Part shown: positions 33,935-43,971 of the stretch, in pieces
Layout of the letters: the number at the start of each line of letters is the position of its first letter
How positions within the stretch are numbered: position 1 is the stretch's first letter
Assembly: GCA_021464415.1 (NCBI GenBank)
Contig: CM038467.1
Span: 17,819,127 to 17,883,126 of the forward strand
Source of the DNA: Lonicera japonica
Lineage: Eukaryota; Streptophyta; Magnoliopsida; Dipsacales; Caprifoliaceae
DNA: 64,000 nt
Direction: 5' to 3'
Program-made: the position numbers and the translations under genes
Notes under the pieces: generated by a model
Databases searched by the model: none
What the model saw: only the letters and a program-made list of their open reading frames with translations
What the model was told of the DNA's origin: nothing

Positions 33935-35477
33935 TCTTGGTCGAATTTCAACCCTAGAGGGGGGTGAATAGGGTTTAAAAACTTTAATGCAGAATTAAAA
34001 ACTTTTCTAACAATGTTTAATTAAAACAAATTTACTAAAAATATATATCAAGGAATGTAAGCACATAAACAATTAAATAAACAATCTCAAGAGCAAATAA
34101 TTAAACAATCAATAATAAAGAGATTGAGTAAGAAAGATTGAACCGATTTGAAGTCCAAGGCTTTTTGTCCACACGGTTTTGGTTTATCAAACCATAATCC
34201 GCGCTCGGTTAGTTCCCCGAGAATTTCCACTAATTCCAATCTTTTTCCGGGTGAAGATTAAACCACTACAAGTGTATTCTTCTCACACACTCTACAAGTG
34301 TTGCTATACCACAACACTCTCACAAGATACCCTCTTGCTAACCTTGTGAAATTTACCTTTCACAAATCCTAAACAAGAATTTACCTTCTTATTTTTCTTA
34401 TGAGATTTACCTCTCACAAATTGAATACAAATGTTTGGTGATTCACACCAATTTAAAATAACTCTCTAAAGTGTGTAAAGAATACAATTTGAAGCTCACA
34501 CTAAAGTTACTTGATTAATCAAGATTTATAGTTCAATAAGAATGATTGATCAAAAATAATTTCTTGAATCTTTGAATAATGAAGATAGATGAAGAATAGA
34601 GTATATGAATGATTCAAGGTGTAAAAATGTGTCTTAGATAGTGTATATATAGTCCCAAAAGTGATATAGCCGTTTGAGAGGTTTAGTAGAAGTTTGGTAC
34701 CAAAAATGGTTAAAAAACAGAAATCCAACGGCTATATTCTGGAGTATCAGTCGACTAAACAAAACCATCAGTCGACTGATGGACCCTTAGTCGACTAAGC
34801 AAAGTTGCTTAGTCGATTGATGGACCAGACTGCCCATCAGGCCATAAGGCCATAAGGCCAAAAATTCTAATTTTTGCACTTTTGCATATAAGCTCCAAAA
34901 TCAATTCTATTGCTTTGGGGACCTTAAAAATAAGTTCCTAAGACACATATTATTAGGAAAACTCAAAATAATGATCGTTTGAATTTAATATGAATTTATT
35001 TAAAAACCGGTTTTTGTAAGAATGATGTTTTCAAAGAAATTTTGATTCAAACTGATTTTGATCAATTTAAGAATGATATATCAATATATTTGAGCTATAT
35101 AAATAATCAAATAAGAAACTTTACATAATACCTAAGCACTCACTCAATTAACGAATGAACGAGTCTTTGAATACTTCGATTTGTTTCTTTAATTTGATCT
35201 TCACTTGAAGCTTTACCCTTGAAGCTTTGGCATATGATCATTGATCTTTTGTTCTTCATGAAATGCATTGCTAACATGTGTGTGATAAGAATGATCTATT
35301 GTTAATCCATTGCTTTGTTGACTTGATCGGATATTGATTCCATTGATCCTTATCAAGTGGCATGCTTTCTTGATTTTCCAAGTAATAAAACTATAATCTT
35401 AAATCAAGAACATGTTAAATTACACATGATTAAATTATTGTTATTATCAAAATAAGATTAAGACCTTTAGGTCAACA
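33935..35477 (-). mobile_element. Solo LTR, minus orientation
   Basis: A 1543-bp segment that, read on the minus strand, begins TGTTGACCT and ends GACCAAGA (the canonical CA end mutated). It is flanked by a perfect 5-bp duplication, cattt, at 33930-33934 and 35478-35482. No internal retrotransposon domain is present, so a full element has recombined down to one LTR. It is a diverged relative of 30388-31886 in the opposite orientation. The superfamily (Copia or Gypsy) cannot be told from the LTR alone. Confidence 0.8.
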
Positions 35478-35482
35478 CATTT

Positions 35483-36302
35483 TATTTTCATGAACGTATT
35501 TATTTAATCTTTTAAAGCACATATACTCCATATAGGGTTATTGTATCCGTATTCAATATGTATCCTGCAGTGATACTTGCCCGATACACCCGGATACATG
35601 CAGGATATGTATAAAAAAAATTGCCTTTATTATTTTTCAAATACTTCTTGGATACATATAGGATACACCACAGATATGTGTAGGACATGACATACATACA
35701 TGATAATATTTTGTATAAGCAGTAAACATGGGTTAATTCATTATATTGAAAATGTACGTGAAGGAGAAAATTATTAAATACCTTCAAAATAATTATGAAT
35801 CAATGCTCACTTACTTGGGGTTGATAGTCATGAGTAATTTTTTTTACTTGTTTTTATGATGACATTACTTGCTATCTTTTGAAATAATGGGATGGAGATG
35901 AAATGTGAAATGATAATTCTTTTGACAAGATGTGTGAAATATTTAGAGCTAATTGAAGCCGTATAGCAATTTCATGTTATATATAATTATATTTTAGATT
36001 CATGTCTTCACAAATATAGACATTAGTACGTATTCATAAACTTTGTAAAACTATTAACTTTTATGTATAAGAATATATTACATATTAATTTTTATAGTGT
36101 ATCTTAGTCGTATCGTATCATAATATTTTCTAGATTGTCGTATTCCCATGTCGGTGCTGCATCGTATCAAATACCCGTATCCGTATCCATGCTTCCAAGA
36201 TTTAATCTAAAATGAGAAAAATAAATATAAATTTATTATTAGTTTAATAGTAAGACATTTTCATTTTTAACCTAAAACAAAATTTAGTGTTATAACTATT
36301 TC
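35483..36302. repeat. GTATCC-rich repeat of unknown class
   Basis: Between about 35520 and 36195 many copies of ggatac/gtatcc occur near both ends (gtatccgtattc, cccgatacacccggatac, then cgtatcaaatacccgtatcc), suggesting subterminal repeats of an unrecognised DNA transposon. I could not define terminal repeats or a duplication. The 91-codon frame here has no domain. Confidence 0.35.
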
Positions 36303-36720
36303 TTAGGACATCTCCAATGGTCATTTCTATTCAAGCAAATTTCTATGTTAAAAAGGAAAAAAGGAAAAAAAAAGTGCTCAAATGGTCATTTCTATATGAG
36401 GTCGAAGGTGAGTCATATAAGAAATTTTTATAATAATTTCTACATGTAGAAATGGTGATAGAAATTTTCAATTTGATTTAACACATTCTCATTGGATATA
36501 AAAAAACTTACTAATTCTTTCTCATTTTCTTAAATAAATGCCAAGTAAAATAGAAAAGTAAGATAGAGATGGTACAATTAAAGAAACTTTATTTGAGATT
36601 TTTATATCTATATAATTATATTATCAAATAGATATATAAATGTATTAAAAGCACCATAACACATAGAATATAAATAAATTTATAAAAAATACTATTAAAA
36701 ATCACCCAAATTTGTAATGT
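36303..36720. mobile_element. MITE family B, copy 2
   Basis: Inverse copy of 23285-23706, with the same ttctacatgtagaaatggt core and acatagaatataaataaat tract. Left end ttaggacatctccaatgg. No coding capacity. Confidence 0.6.
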
Positions 36721-37062
36721 TGAAGACTAGAAATATGCAGCTAATGCTCCACCGAGTTTTCTCAATCCATTACAAGAGGAGCTTCCACCAATCTATGTAT
36801 ATTTCAAATTTTCAATTACTCCCAAAGGTAGCTGTTGCTTTTGCATTTTCGATTTTTCATGTTCTTTTACTAATTTCACGCGTGGTTGTTTAGAGTCATA
36901 TATATGTATACTCCCGGTTTCTTTCTTTGATTATAAATTTTAGAACCATTTGGGTGTGTTTCATGGACAAAAATTTCTATGGAAAATGTATACTTTTTTA
37001 TGTTTTAGTAATGTTTGATTGCACAATTTTATAGAATTCCATCTAATTTCATTATTATTTTC

Positions 37063-37228
37063 CACCCAAAAATAATTGCCTAATATTTAAACATTTCTAA
37101 GGACAAAGAAAGATAAAAAAGGTAAAGAAGGGAGAAAGGACAACACCCAAAAATAATTGCCTAATATTTAAACATTTCTAAGGATAAAGAAAGATAAAAA
37201 AAAAAGGTAAAGCAGGGAGAAAGGACAA
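37063..37228. repeat. 81-bp tandem duplication downstream of tRNA-Glu
   Basis: Two consecutive copies start at 37063 and 37144 with cacccaaaaataattgccta and end with gggagaaaggaca. They differ by few substitutions plus a longer A run in the second copy, so the duplication is recent. It lies just downstream of the minus-strand tRNA-Glu. Confidence 0.8.
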
Positions 37229-37243
37229 AAATAAAAAGTGAAT

Positions 37244-37315
37244 TCCGTTGCCGGGACTTGAACCCGGGTCTCTCGGGTGAGAGCCGAGTATCCTAACCAA
37301 CTAGACTACAACGGA
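37244..37315 (-). tRNA. tRNA-Glu: tRNA-Glu (anticodon CTC)
   Basis: The 72-nt sequence folds as a cloverleaf on the minus strand. Acceptor stem is TCCGTTG/CAACGGA; the D arm contains TAGTCTAGTTGG (A box). The anticodon stem CTCGG/CCGAG encloses loop CTCTCAC with anticodon CTC, reading GAG codons. The T arm is CCCGGGTTCAAGTCCCGG with the B box GGTTCAAGTCC. There is no intron and CCA is not encoded, as in nuclear genes. A T run follows within 15 nt on the minus strand as the Pol III terminator. Confidence 0.96.
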
Positions 37316-37423
37316 TTATTAATATTGTCTCCTTCGAGTATTTATTTCTAGAATATAATCAGGTGGTCTTTTCATCTTCATTATTGTCCATACAGACTTG
37401 TAGGTAATTTTTCTCCTTTTTTT

Positions 37424-37545
37424 TTTTTAGAGTACTAGATCCGGGTGGTTCTAAGAGGCTAGAGGTCGGGGCGAGAATCAAACTACGAAACTCTTGCGTG
37501 AACAACCACACTCTTGACCACTTATGCCGGACCCGGATCTGACTT
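37424..37545. mobile_element. Short inverted-repeat element, tRNA-like interior
   Basis: The segment opens agatccgggt and closes acccggatct, a 10-bp inverted terminal repeat. Its interior (cgagaatcaaactacgaaac, cacactcttgaccac) resembles reverse-oriented tRNA-derived repeats. It may be a MITE or a decayed SINE; no target duplication was recognised. Confidence 0.4.
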
Positions 37546-38351
37546 TATAGTAGGTTATTAGATTTTATTTAGGATGGAAATGAAATCGTTCTTGGTCTTT
37601 GCTAAGGAAGTTCTTGAAATTGAATTTGTCACTTTTAACTTCAGGCTGGACTTAAAAAGGCATAACTGGAACCAAGCCAATTTGTATATGTAAGAATACT
37701 CTAACCCTTCTTTTAAGTTGCATACTAAATAAAGCAACATTCTGCGTAATGTGACGAGATTTGTTACAATAATGGCCCATCAAGTTTTTTATTTCTCCTC
37801 GCGTATTTACGTGCCCAAATGATCTGCAGGTGAATCGCAATAGTGCTGTTACAGTAAGTTGCTAGTGGCTTCAATGGCTTCATCTTCCATAAGCTTTTGA
37901 GCCCTGGTTACTTTACAAGAATTGAGCTCCTCTTCTCCATACTTCAGTCAAGGGACCTCATTTCGTGTTACTGGAAAATGAGTTTTATCTTTAATCCATT
38001 TTTATTAATGTCGGTGTGTGGATATTGTTCACTGAATTGCGTTGCTTCATGTTTCTGTTTAAACGTTCCAAGTGCAAAAGAAGTTTTATGCCAACATCGC
38101 CTTTATGTTATACATTAATATGGCTATTGGGCAGTTCTGTTCTCCTGCTCTCCAAGATAGTACCATGTCTACGAGTCTGCATATATAGTTTCCTTCCGTT
38201 TGTCGCTTCTACAAAAAAATATCACTTAGAAGAAAAGATAACGGTGCACTCAATTGAAACGTTCGTGGGAATACAATCACTGTTCCAATTTTCAAGAAGT
38301 AACAGCAATTCCCTTTTATGTACAAAAAAACATTTGAATTGATACATTAGT

Positions 38352-38544
38352 TTGTTTTTTTTTTGGTTTCCCACGGAGTGTCCGGGCCAGCTTTCGCGCA
38401 CCTCGACTAATCCCCGCTCGCGGTTCGTGGCTGCCGCTGGCCAAGCATTATTTTGACAACGCCGGGGTTCGACCTTGGGAGCTCCAAGTCGACCCAAGGT
38501 TGTCCCAGTGGCAGCCTTATACCACTGGGCCAAGAGGCTTGGTT
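38352..38544 (-). mobile_element. tRNA-derived SINE
   Basis: A 193-bp retroposon on the minus strand between perfect 13-bp duplications, ttgatacattagt, at 38339-38351 and 38545-38557. Its 5' end carries Pol III-type boxes, TGGCCCAGTGGT (A box-like) and GGTCGAACCCC (B box-like). The body is GC-rich, unlike the surrounding DNA, and the 3' end is an A-rich tail (the T run at 38352-38364). No protein is encoded; it depends on a LINE for mobility. The intact duplication suggests a recent insertion. Confidence 0.85.
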
Positions 38545-38557
38545 TTGATACATTAGT

Positions 38558-38940
38558 AAATCAATTATATAAGCTTTGAGAAGCCTTAAATGTACTTACA
38601 CTTGTGTAGGCTGCATGATTATAATGTGGAGACTGCAAGTCTGCAATTGCAACATGCAGTTGTTGATGGAACCGCGAGCCTGAAAATTGACACCCAGCAC
38701 TTAAGTCTCAACCACCAAGTCGATAATGAGGTATGTGATTTGATGAAAAAATCTTTGAACTATTTCGGAATGTAGATGGTATCAAGCATCGACCTTAATC
38801 TCTACAACCAATCTCTGCAGCTCTTGAGGTGAAAAAATCCATTGAGGAAGTTTTGCTATCAGATCATATCAATGGCCAAACAGCTTGAGCGCACACTTGC
38901 TTGATAGCAAGGTGTGCACTGACATTGAAAAATTAATTTT
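38558..38940. other. Intergenic DNA with a possible short coding remnant
   Basis: A 61-codon ATG frame at 38590-38775 (plus) has less biased composition than its surroundings (e.g. TASLKIDTQHLSLNHQVDNE), but I do not recognise it and no neighbouring exon was found. It may be a gene fragment or chance. Confidence 0.25.
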
Positions 38941-39024
38941 TGTCAGAAGTGGGATTTGAACCCACGCCCTCGTAAGAGGACCAGAACTTGAGTCTGGCGC
39001 CTTAGACCACTCGGCCATCCTGAC
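38941..39024 (-). tRNA. tRNA-Leu: tRNA-Leu (anticodon CAA)
   Basis: The 84-nt minus-strand sequence starts GTCAGGATGGCCGAGTGGTC, giving the acceptor stem GTCAGGA/TTCTGAC plus discriminator A. The anticodon stem CCAGA/TCTGG encloses CTCAAGT, anticodon CAA, which reads UUG. A long variable arm (CCTCTTACGAGGGC region) marks it as class II, as leucine tRNAs are. The T arm is GTGGGTTCAAATCCCAC. There is no intron. A TTTTT tract follows about 15 nt downstream on the minus strand. All stems pair, so it looks functional. Confidence 0.96.
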
Positions 39025-39129
39025 ACATATTTGTATCCTGATAATGTTTGTAATAATTCTAGTCTTTCTACTTCATTCGTGACATTTAGCTAAAATGCTC
39101 ACGGCTTAACAGTTCATCCTTATTAGGTA

Positions 39130-40020
39130 CAATAAAAACTTAATAAAATAATAATTTCGGTAAATTAATAAATTTTGTCGGCCCCCACTCAAGTCCAAGA
39201 ACTAAATTTATAAGATAATATTTTTTTATAAGGTCCACTAGACATATTGATTACATAATTAACAGTTCACATTTTTAAACATATTATCATGCCTTATCAA
39301 AATATAAGTTCAATGCTATTTGGTTTTTGCTGAAATTTATATTTGCTTGAATTTCATTCTTAACTTTTGGTAATGCCCAAATCATGTCAGGTGTGCATTT
39401 ATCATCTTGTAAGAGGAAATTATTTACCATCGTTATTGTTTCGATGGTTTCTTTTTGAGGATCAAGCTCCATAACAAAACTATCATCCTAAATTTTGTCT
39501 TTTTGATTATTTTTTGCGACACTATTAATAAACTCTTCGTCAGTTAAAATCTCCAAACTCTTTTCATGTTCACAAATAGTTTAATAAGTAGTCAACATCC
39601 ATTTGATTACGATAATGTAACTATTTAATTATTGAACCCAATTCTCGAATGCTTTCGTCATATGATGGTTGAGAAGTCACGTGTTCCAACGATCTAAGTT
39701 TCCAATGCCGAAAACAATTTACAATTGTTGTTACCTGAATATATATCATCTATGCTGAGATTGCAATATTGATTGCGTTTATAACATTTATTTTCTCTGA
39801 ATCTAAGAGATAACAATATTGAAAATAAAAATCTTTTAGTAAATTAATAAATTATTAATTTATCAATAAATAAAACCACTTTTAATTAATAAAATTGACC
39901 GGTCCCAACCTTATTAATTTATAGAATTTTTTAGTTTTTTAATAAATGTCCTAGATTCTATTACTGACCGGTCCAACTCCTCAAAATTCAAATCGAACTC
40001 AACAAAATAGTAATTTTACT
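39130..40020 (-). pseudogene. Remnant of a pogo/Tigger-like (Tc1/mariner) transposase
   Basis: On the minus strand, 39287-39472 encodes NNFLLQDDKCTPDMIWAL and ends NLYFDKA; further upstream, interrupted by stops and frameshifts, comes QPSYDESIRELGSIIK and LHYRNQMDVDYLLNY. This matches the C-terminal tail of plant Tigger/CENP-B-like DDE transposases as I know them (NNFLLQ near the end, a terminal YFxK motif). The DDE core and DNA-binding domain are missing. Both flanks (39130-39200, 39835-40020) are rich in taaattaataa plus gtcggcccc/gaccggtccc, resembling the ends of plant Lemi/Emigrant-type elements. Confidence 0.55.
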
Positions 40021-40030
40021 TGGAAAATTT

Positions 40031-40663
40031 ACACTTTATCAACTTAAGATGAAACCTTTTCATAAGGTGAACTTTTCATTTTAAGATTAAAGGAACGAAC
40101 TAAACGCGATAGGTAGAAATTAGTCTGGAACTATAGTTTGGATGGATTGTTTAGTTTAAGGAGAGAGTTGCATATATTTGCCTAAGAAAAATTTATAACC
40201 ATTAGATACGTGAAACAAGTTGAAGTTAAAATGCAAGAAGCAATATTTTTTAGTGTCACCAATAAACTGTATTCACTCGATGTTACTGATACACTAAACC
40301 ATCAATTGCATTTCGGCCAAAAAGAGTTATGCTACCCATCTCAAATTAAATTATTTTTGAGATGCGATCGTGAATAACACGCATCGCTCCTTTATTGTAT
40401 GTTTAATTAATATTGTTTCACATTGCTCAAATCCGGATTCCCTGCATAATGGAACTATTGAATAGATCTATGACTCAGAATAATTTGAGATGGACGTTTA
40501 TTATTTTTCCAGAAAAATTAAACTACTACTACCCTTTGCATGCATGTAAGTGTTTAGAAGTAACAATTGAGATGCCATGGTGCATAGTGGTTTGTTAAAT
40601 GAATGTGCCTGTGCCTGTGATGGTGATAGTACGAGATCCTTAAGTGAAACAATATCATCATCA
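40031..40663. other. Intergenic DNA
   Basis: No gene recognised. The right-hand part should contain the 3'UTR of the minus-strand gene that stops at 40664. Confidence 0.4.
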
Positions 40664-41251
40664 TCAAACAATTAAACTTCTAGATAAACAAAAACTCGAT
40701 CCGCGCTTGATTTTGCCTTCAACCTGAACAGTTGTCCTTAGTAATGGAAAAGTATTTGATCTTCTCGGAATCATCAAATTCTCATCTCTCTCTTCACCTT
40801 CTTTTGCCATTAATATCAAACTTCCACCCTCCGGTTCGAAACCACCACTACAATCAGCTGATTGTTCGGTCACCATAGCTTGCCAATCCACCGGTTCCTC
40901 TTCTTCCTTCATTTCACAATCTTCTTCTAATGGATCAATTAGTTGAGGCTCGCGAGAATTGTTGCTGAGATTAACGGCAAAGATGAGACAAGTGAACCAC
41001 GTCAAAGCAGAGAGAGCAATGATCCAAGATGCATAATAGATGATCCAGCGGAATCCACTATGGTATCGGCCGTGAAGGATCCACTCAATGATCATGAGGA
41101 TATCTAATGAGAAAGTTGTGGCGCTGCTGACGATGAAGAGTTTGGAGATTGATGGATTTGGGAGGTTGATGATCAGGGATTTGAAATTTGAAAGCCACAA
41201 TAGTGGCTTGGATTTGTGATGAACATCATTTGTTGCTTCTTGTATCATCAT
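40664..41251 (-). CDS. Uncharacterised two-pass membrane protein, single exon
   Basis: Not recognised. The 195-aa ATG frame is free of simple repeats and has a protein-like composition. It has two hydrophobic segments, about residues 37-58 (FIVSSATTFSLDILMIIEWI) and 68-94 (WIIYYASWIIALSALTWF), separated by a short loop (LHGRYHSGF). An acidic stretch follows (DPLEEDCEMKEEEEPVDW, about 107-123), then a Ser/Arg-rich tail ending in RGSSFCLSRSLIV with RRSNTFPLLR upstream. No signal peptide precedes the first segment. The two-TM hairpin plus a charged tail suggests a membrane-anchored cytosolic tail. The start was taken as the first of two adjacent ATG codons. It lies 1.35 kb downstream of the BPC gene on the same strand. 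Confidence 0.6.
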   Translation of the reverse strand: MMIQEATNDVHHKSKPLLWLSNFKSLIINLPNPSISKLFIVSSATTFSLDILMIIEWILHGRYHSGFRWIIYYASWIIALSALTWFTCLIFAVNLSNNSREPQLIDPLEEDCEMKEEEEPVDWQAMVTEQSADCSGGFEPEGGSLILMAKEGEERDENLMIPRRSNTFPLLRTTVQVEGKIKRGSSFCLSRSLIV

Positions 41252-42599
41252 TATATTAATTGAGGTTCAATCAAAAAAAGAAATGATGAAGTACGGATGG
41301 ATGGAACAAAGTAGAAAATGAAGGGAATGTGAGTGATCACGAATTAAACCTTCAAATTTGAGAAAGGGATAAGCCCTCGTTGGACGGTTGGAGTGAAAAG
41401 GAGTCATACTCTTAGTCTAATACCCCGTTTGGAGGGGAACACAAATAAAATTTGTGCTTCCAATTGGGGCAAGGAAAATTGTACGACTAATTTGTGACCA
41501 GGGAGTAAACTGTTACTATTATCTTACCAAAGTTTATTAAAAAAAAAAAAAAGTTAAAAAAATAGTGAAGGAACAAAACTCGTGACACTTGGTTGAACAG
41601 ATCAACATGTACCCACTACCTTAACGGAAATAAATAAACTCATGAGCTGGGGAGATACGAAGACATTCTATATGCTCCTTCCAAGGGTTAAAAACATACG
41701 AGTATACGACCCTACAGAGACGACATTCTTTACAAAATTTTGGTGAATATTTCTTTTGTTTTCCGTTAATGGCCCAGCAGTCACAAGAAAATCAACAAAT
41801 TTTTTCCCCCAAAGTTTTTGCACCTTATGTGTCGAAACATTTTTCATGCCCCCAGTTGACCATGCTGATTTAAATCAAACATCACCTGTCATAGTGTTTT
41901 TTTTTTAAAAACAAATTTGGGCAGTCACCTGTCATAGTTAACTTCATGTTAAATTTGGACACACAGATTGATGTCAAATCTCAAACACTAGTCACTAGAC
42001 ACTCATATACACACAATGCAAAACTTGGTACTTTCACAAATACTTGTTTTATGTTTGGCAAAAACTAAAAATCCTGAATCTGAAAATTTAAAATTGGTTC
42101 CGTAACCATACCCTCCTAAAGTCTGTAAAAAAAAAAAACACAAAAAACCTAGCAATTTTGTGCCACTGACAAAATTCCTTCCCCAACCCTCAGTTGTCGA
42201 CAACCCATGCAATTATTTGGAAGCAAATCTTTAAAGCCCATTCCTAAATCTAGCTGTTTAAATCCATCTATTGCACCTGTAACTTAACAGTCACACAACT
42301 CGAATAGTTATAGTACTACGTTGAGTAAAAGGAGCAAACCCAACTCAATCTTCCGGCGTTCACCACAGCACAATGTGTGTAAATTTCAACAGGTTCACTA
42401 AAATCCCCCTCTTGTGGGGATAAACATTTAACTCAAAACCAGAAACCAGAAACCAGAAACAGTTTTATGCCAACCAGACGATCTTCCAAAACTAGTATAC
42501 CACTTTACCAACATTCCGGTGAAAGACATACCCAAATTCTTTTGGACACCAAACTCTGCCGAAAAAATAACACACTCTGTACACCAACGGGCATAGAGT
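41252..42599. other. Region between the membrane protein and BPC genes
   Basis: It should contain the promoter of the minus-strand membrane-protein gene at its left end and the BPC 3'UTR at its right end. The 14-mer tcacctgtcatagt occurs at 41882-41895 and 41925-41938 around a T-rich 29-bp filler, as after a small insertion. A short ccagaaa tandem lies near 42440-42458. Confidence 0.45.
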
Positions 42600-43971
42600 T
42601 TATTTGATGGTAATGTAGCGATTCGTTCCATGTTTAGCCCAGTAGTTTTTGAGATCCAACGGCATTGAAAGATCGTACCCTTGTGCTGCTAGCCTACTAA
42701 TCAATCTGCTAAACACACTCCCGCTCATCTTACGCCCACCAATTCGTGAGTGGCGCTTGTTTGGCATCTGTGGCAACGGATAAACCGACAGGGTGGTGGT
42801 GCAGCAAGACGACTGCCACCCCCCATTCCCCCACTTGTAACACTGACGTGGTTGCCCAGTACACGAGCAAATAGGTATTGGCATTGTAGACTCGTCGAAA
42901 TTGATTTGGCTCACTAACCCAAGATCCTGAGCATCCCACTCGGCCTTCGAGCCGTCGGTTGTAACATGCCTATTCAAATCCTCGCCTACTTTCTTTCCCT
43001 TTGATCTCGACGGCTTGGATGAAACGGGCTTGTTCTTGTGCTCCTTTGTTCGCTTTGATTTTGCGGCTTCTGATGAAATGACTGACATTGGGGCCGCATC
43101 GATTATGTGGTGGTGATTGCGCTTGGTCCCACGTCCAATTCCGCATCCCCACGCATTGTTGTTCATGGTGTTTTCGTGGAAGTGAAGGGCTGCAATGGCG
43201 TTGTCCCGTTCTCTAATAGCGTTATCCCGTTCGGCAATTGCTGTATCCCGTTGCTGGAGGGCAATATCTCGTTCTTTCAGTGCTGCTTTCTTTTCAGAAA
43301 GGGCTCTATCTCGTTCTGCAACAGCCGTGTCTCTCTCAGTAGCGATGTGCATGATCTTCCTGTTCATGACGTTTTGTTCTTTTAACTGATATTGGGGTAT
43401 CATGTTCCACTGCCAAAAATAAAAAAGAAATGAGAACAAGCTATCCACTATGATTCCATCGGATGGATGAATCGTAAATCTGAAATTGGAAACTGAAAGG
43501 AAGAAAGATGATAGGCCATAGTTAAACTTTAAGTGTGACTTTTGATACATTAAAAAATTAAGGAGAAAAAAGAAAAAGAAGTTGGAAAAAAGAGAGAATG
43601 ATTTGGTGAAATGTCCCATTACTTTATTGGGTTTTCCATGGACTACAATTCTTTGGGCGGTGAATAAGACCGGAAGAACACTTCTCCATGGAAAACAAGA
43701 TAAAGATATATAATATCTCACCAAATCACTCATCTTTTTTTTTCCCCTAACTTCTCACAATAATTAATGGTGTTATCAATTATTTTCCAACTTTTTATCA
43801 AACTTACACTAAATTCTTGTTCTTCATCTTTTTCCCTCGTTACTTAAAACTTTTTCCTATTTTCTGCATTTTATTTGCTCAGAAAAGTGTTGCCATGTTA
43901 TTTACCTGAGGGTGAGCCCCTTTGAAGTAATCCATCCTGTGTCCCCGATTGTCATGGCCACCGTCATCCAT
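42600..43971 (-). CDS. BPC: BBR/BPC GAGA-binding transcription factor, class II (2 coding exons)
   Basis: Nuclear plant-specific factor that binds GA/TC dinucleotide repeats and recruits chromatin regulators. Exons are 43971-43906 and 43409-42600 (cctcag|gtaaat...tggcag|tgg), giving 291 aa. It starts [12 protein letters not shown], as class II members do. Residues about 45-97 form the alanine-zipper coiled coil with repeated [14 protein letters not shown] units. A basic, nuclear-localisation-type stretch lies near 145-165 ([18 protein letters not shown]). The conserved domain is 203-291: the five cysteines of [10 protein letters not shown] and SSCC, then [30 protein letters not shown] and the terminal [13 protein letters not shown]. 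Length matches class II (about 280-340 aa). The intron contains a family C MITE. The 377-codon open frame overstates the coding region by reading into the intron. Confidence 0.95.
43560..43815. mobile_element. MITE family C, copy 4, in the BPC intron
   Basis: Left arm aaagaagttggaaaaaagag and right arm cccctaacttctcacaataa, then caactttttatcaaactta, with gggttttccatggac in the interior; closely matches 60890-61090. It sits inside the intron between the two BPC coding exons. Confidence 0.6.

Noticed and set aside
42730..43389. Several small frames on both strands over the BPC gene
   Set aside because: Shadows of the BPC coding exon, including the repetitive coiled-coil segment read on the other strand.
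43410..43733. N-terminal extension of the BPC open frame
   Set aside because: This is intron sequence; the true first coding exon is 43906-43971 and begins with the class II BPC N-terminus.
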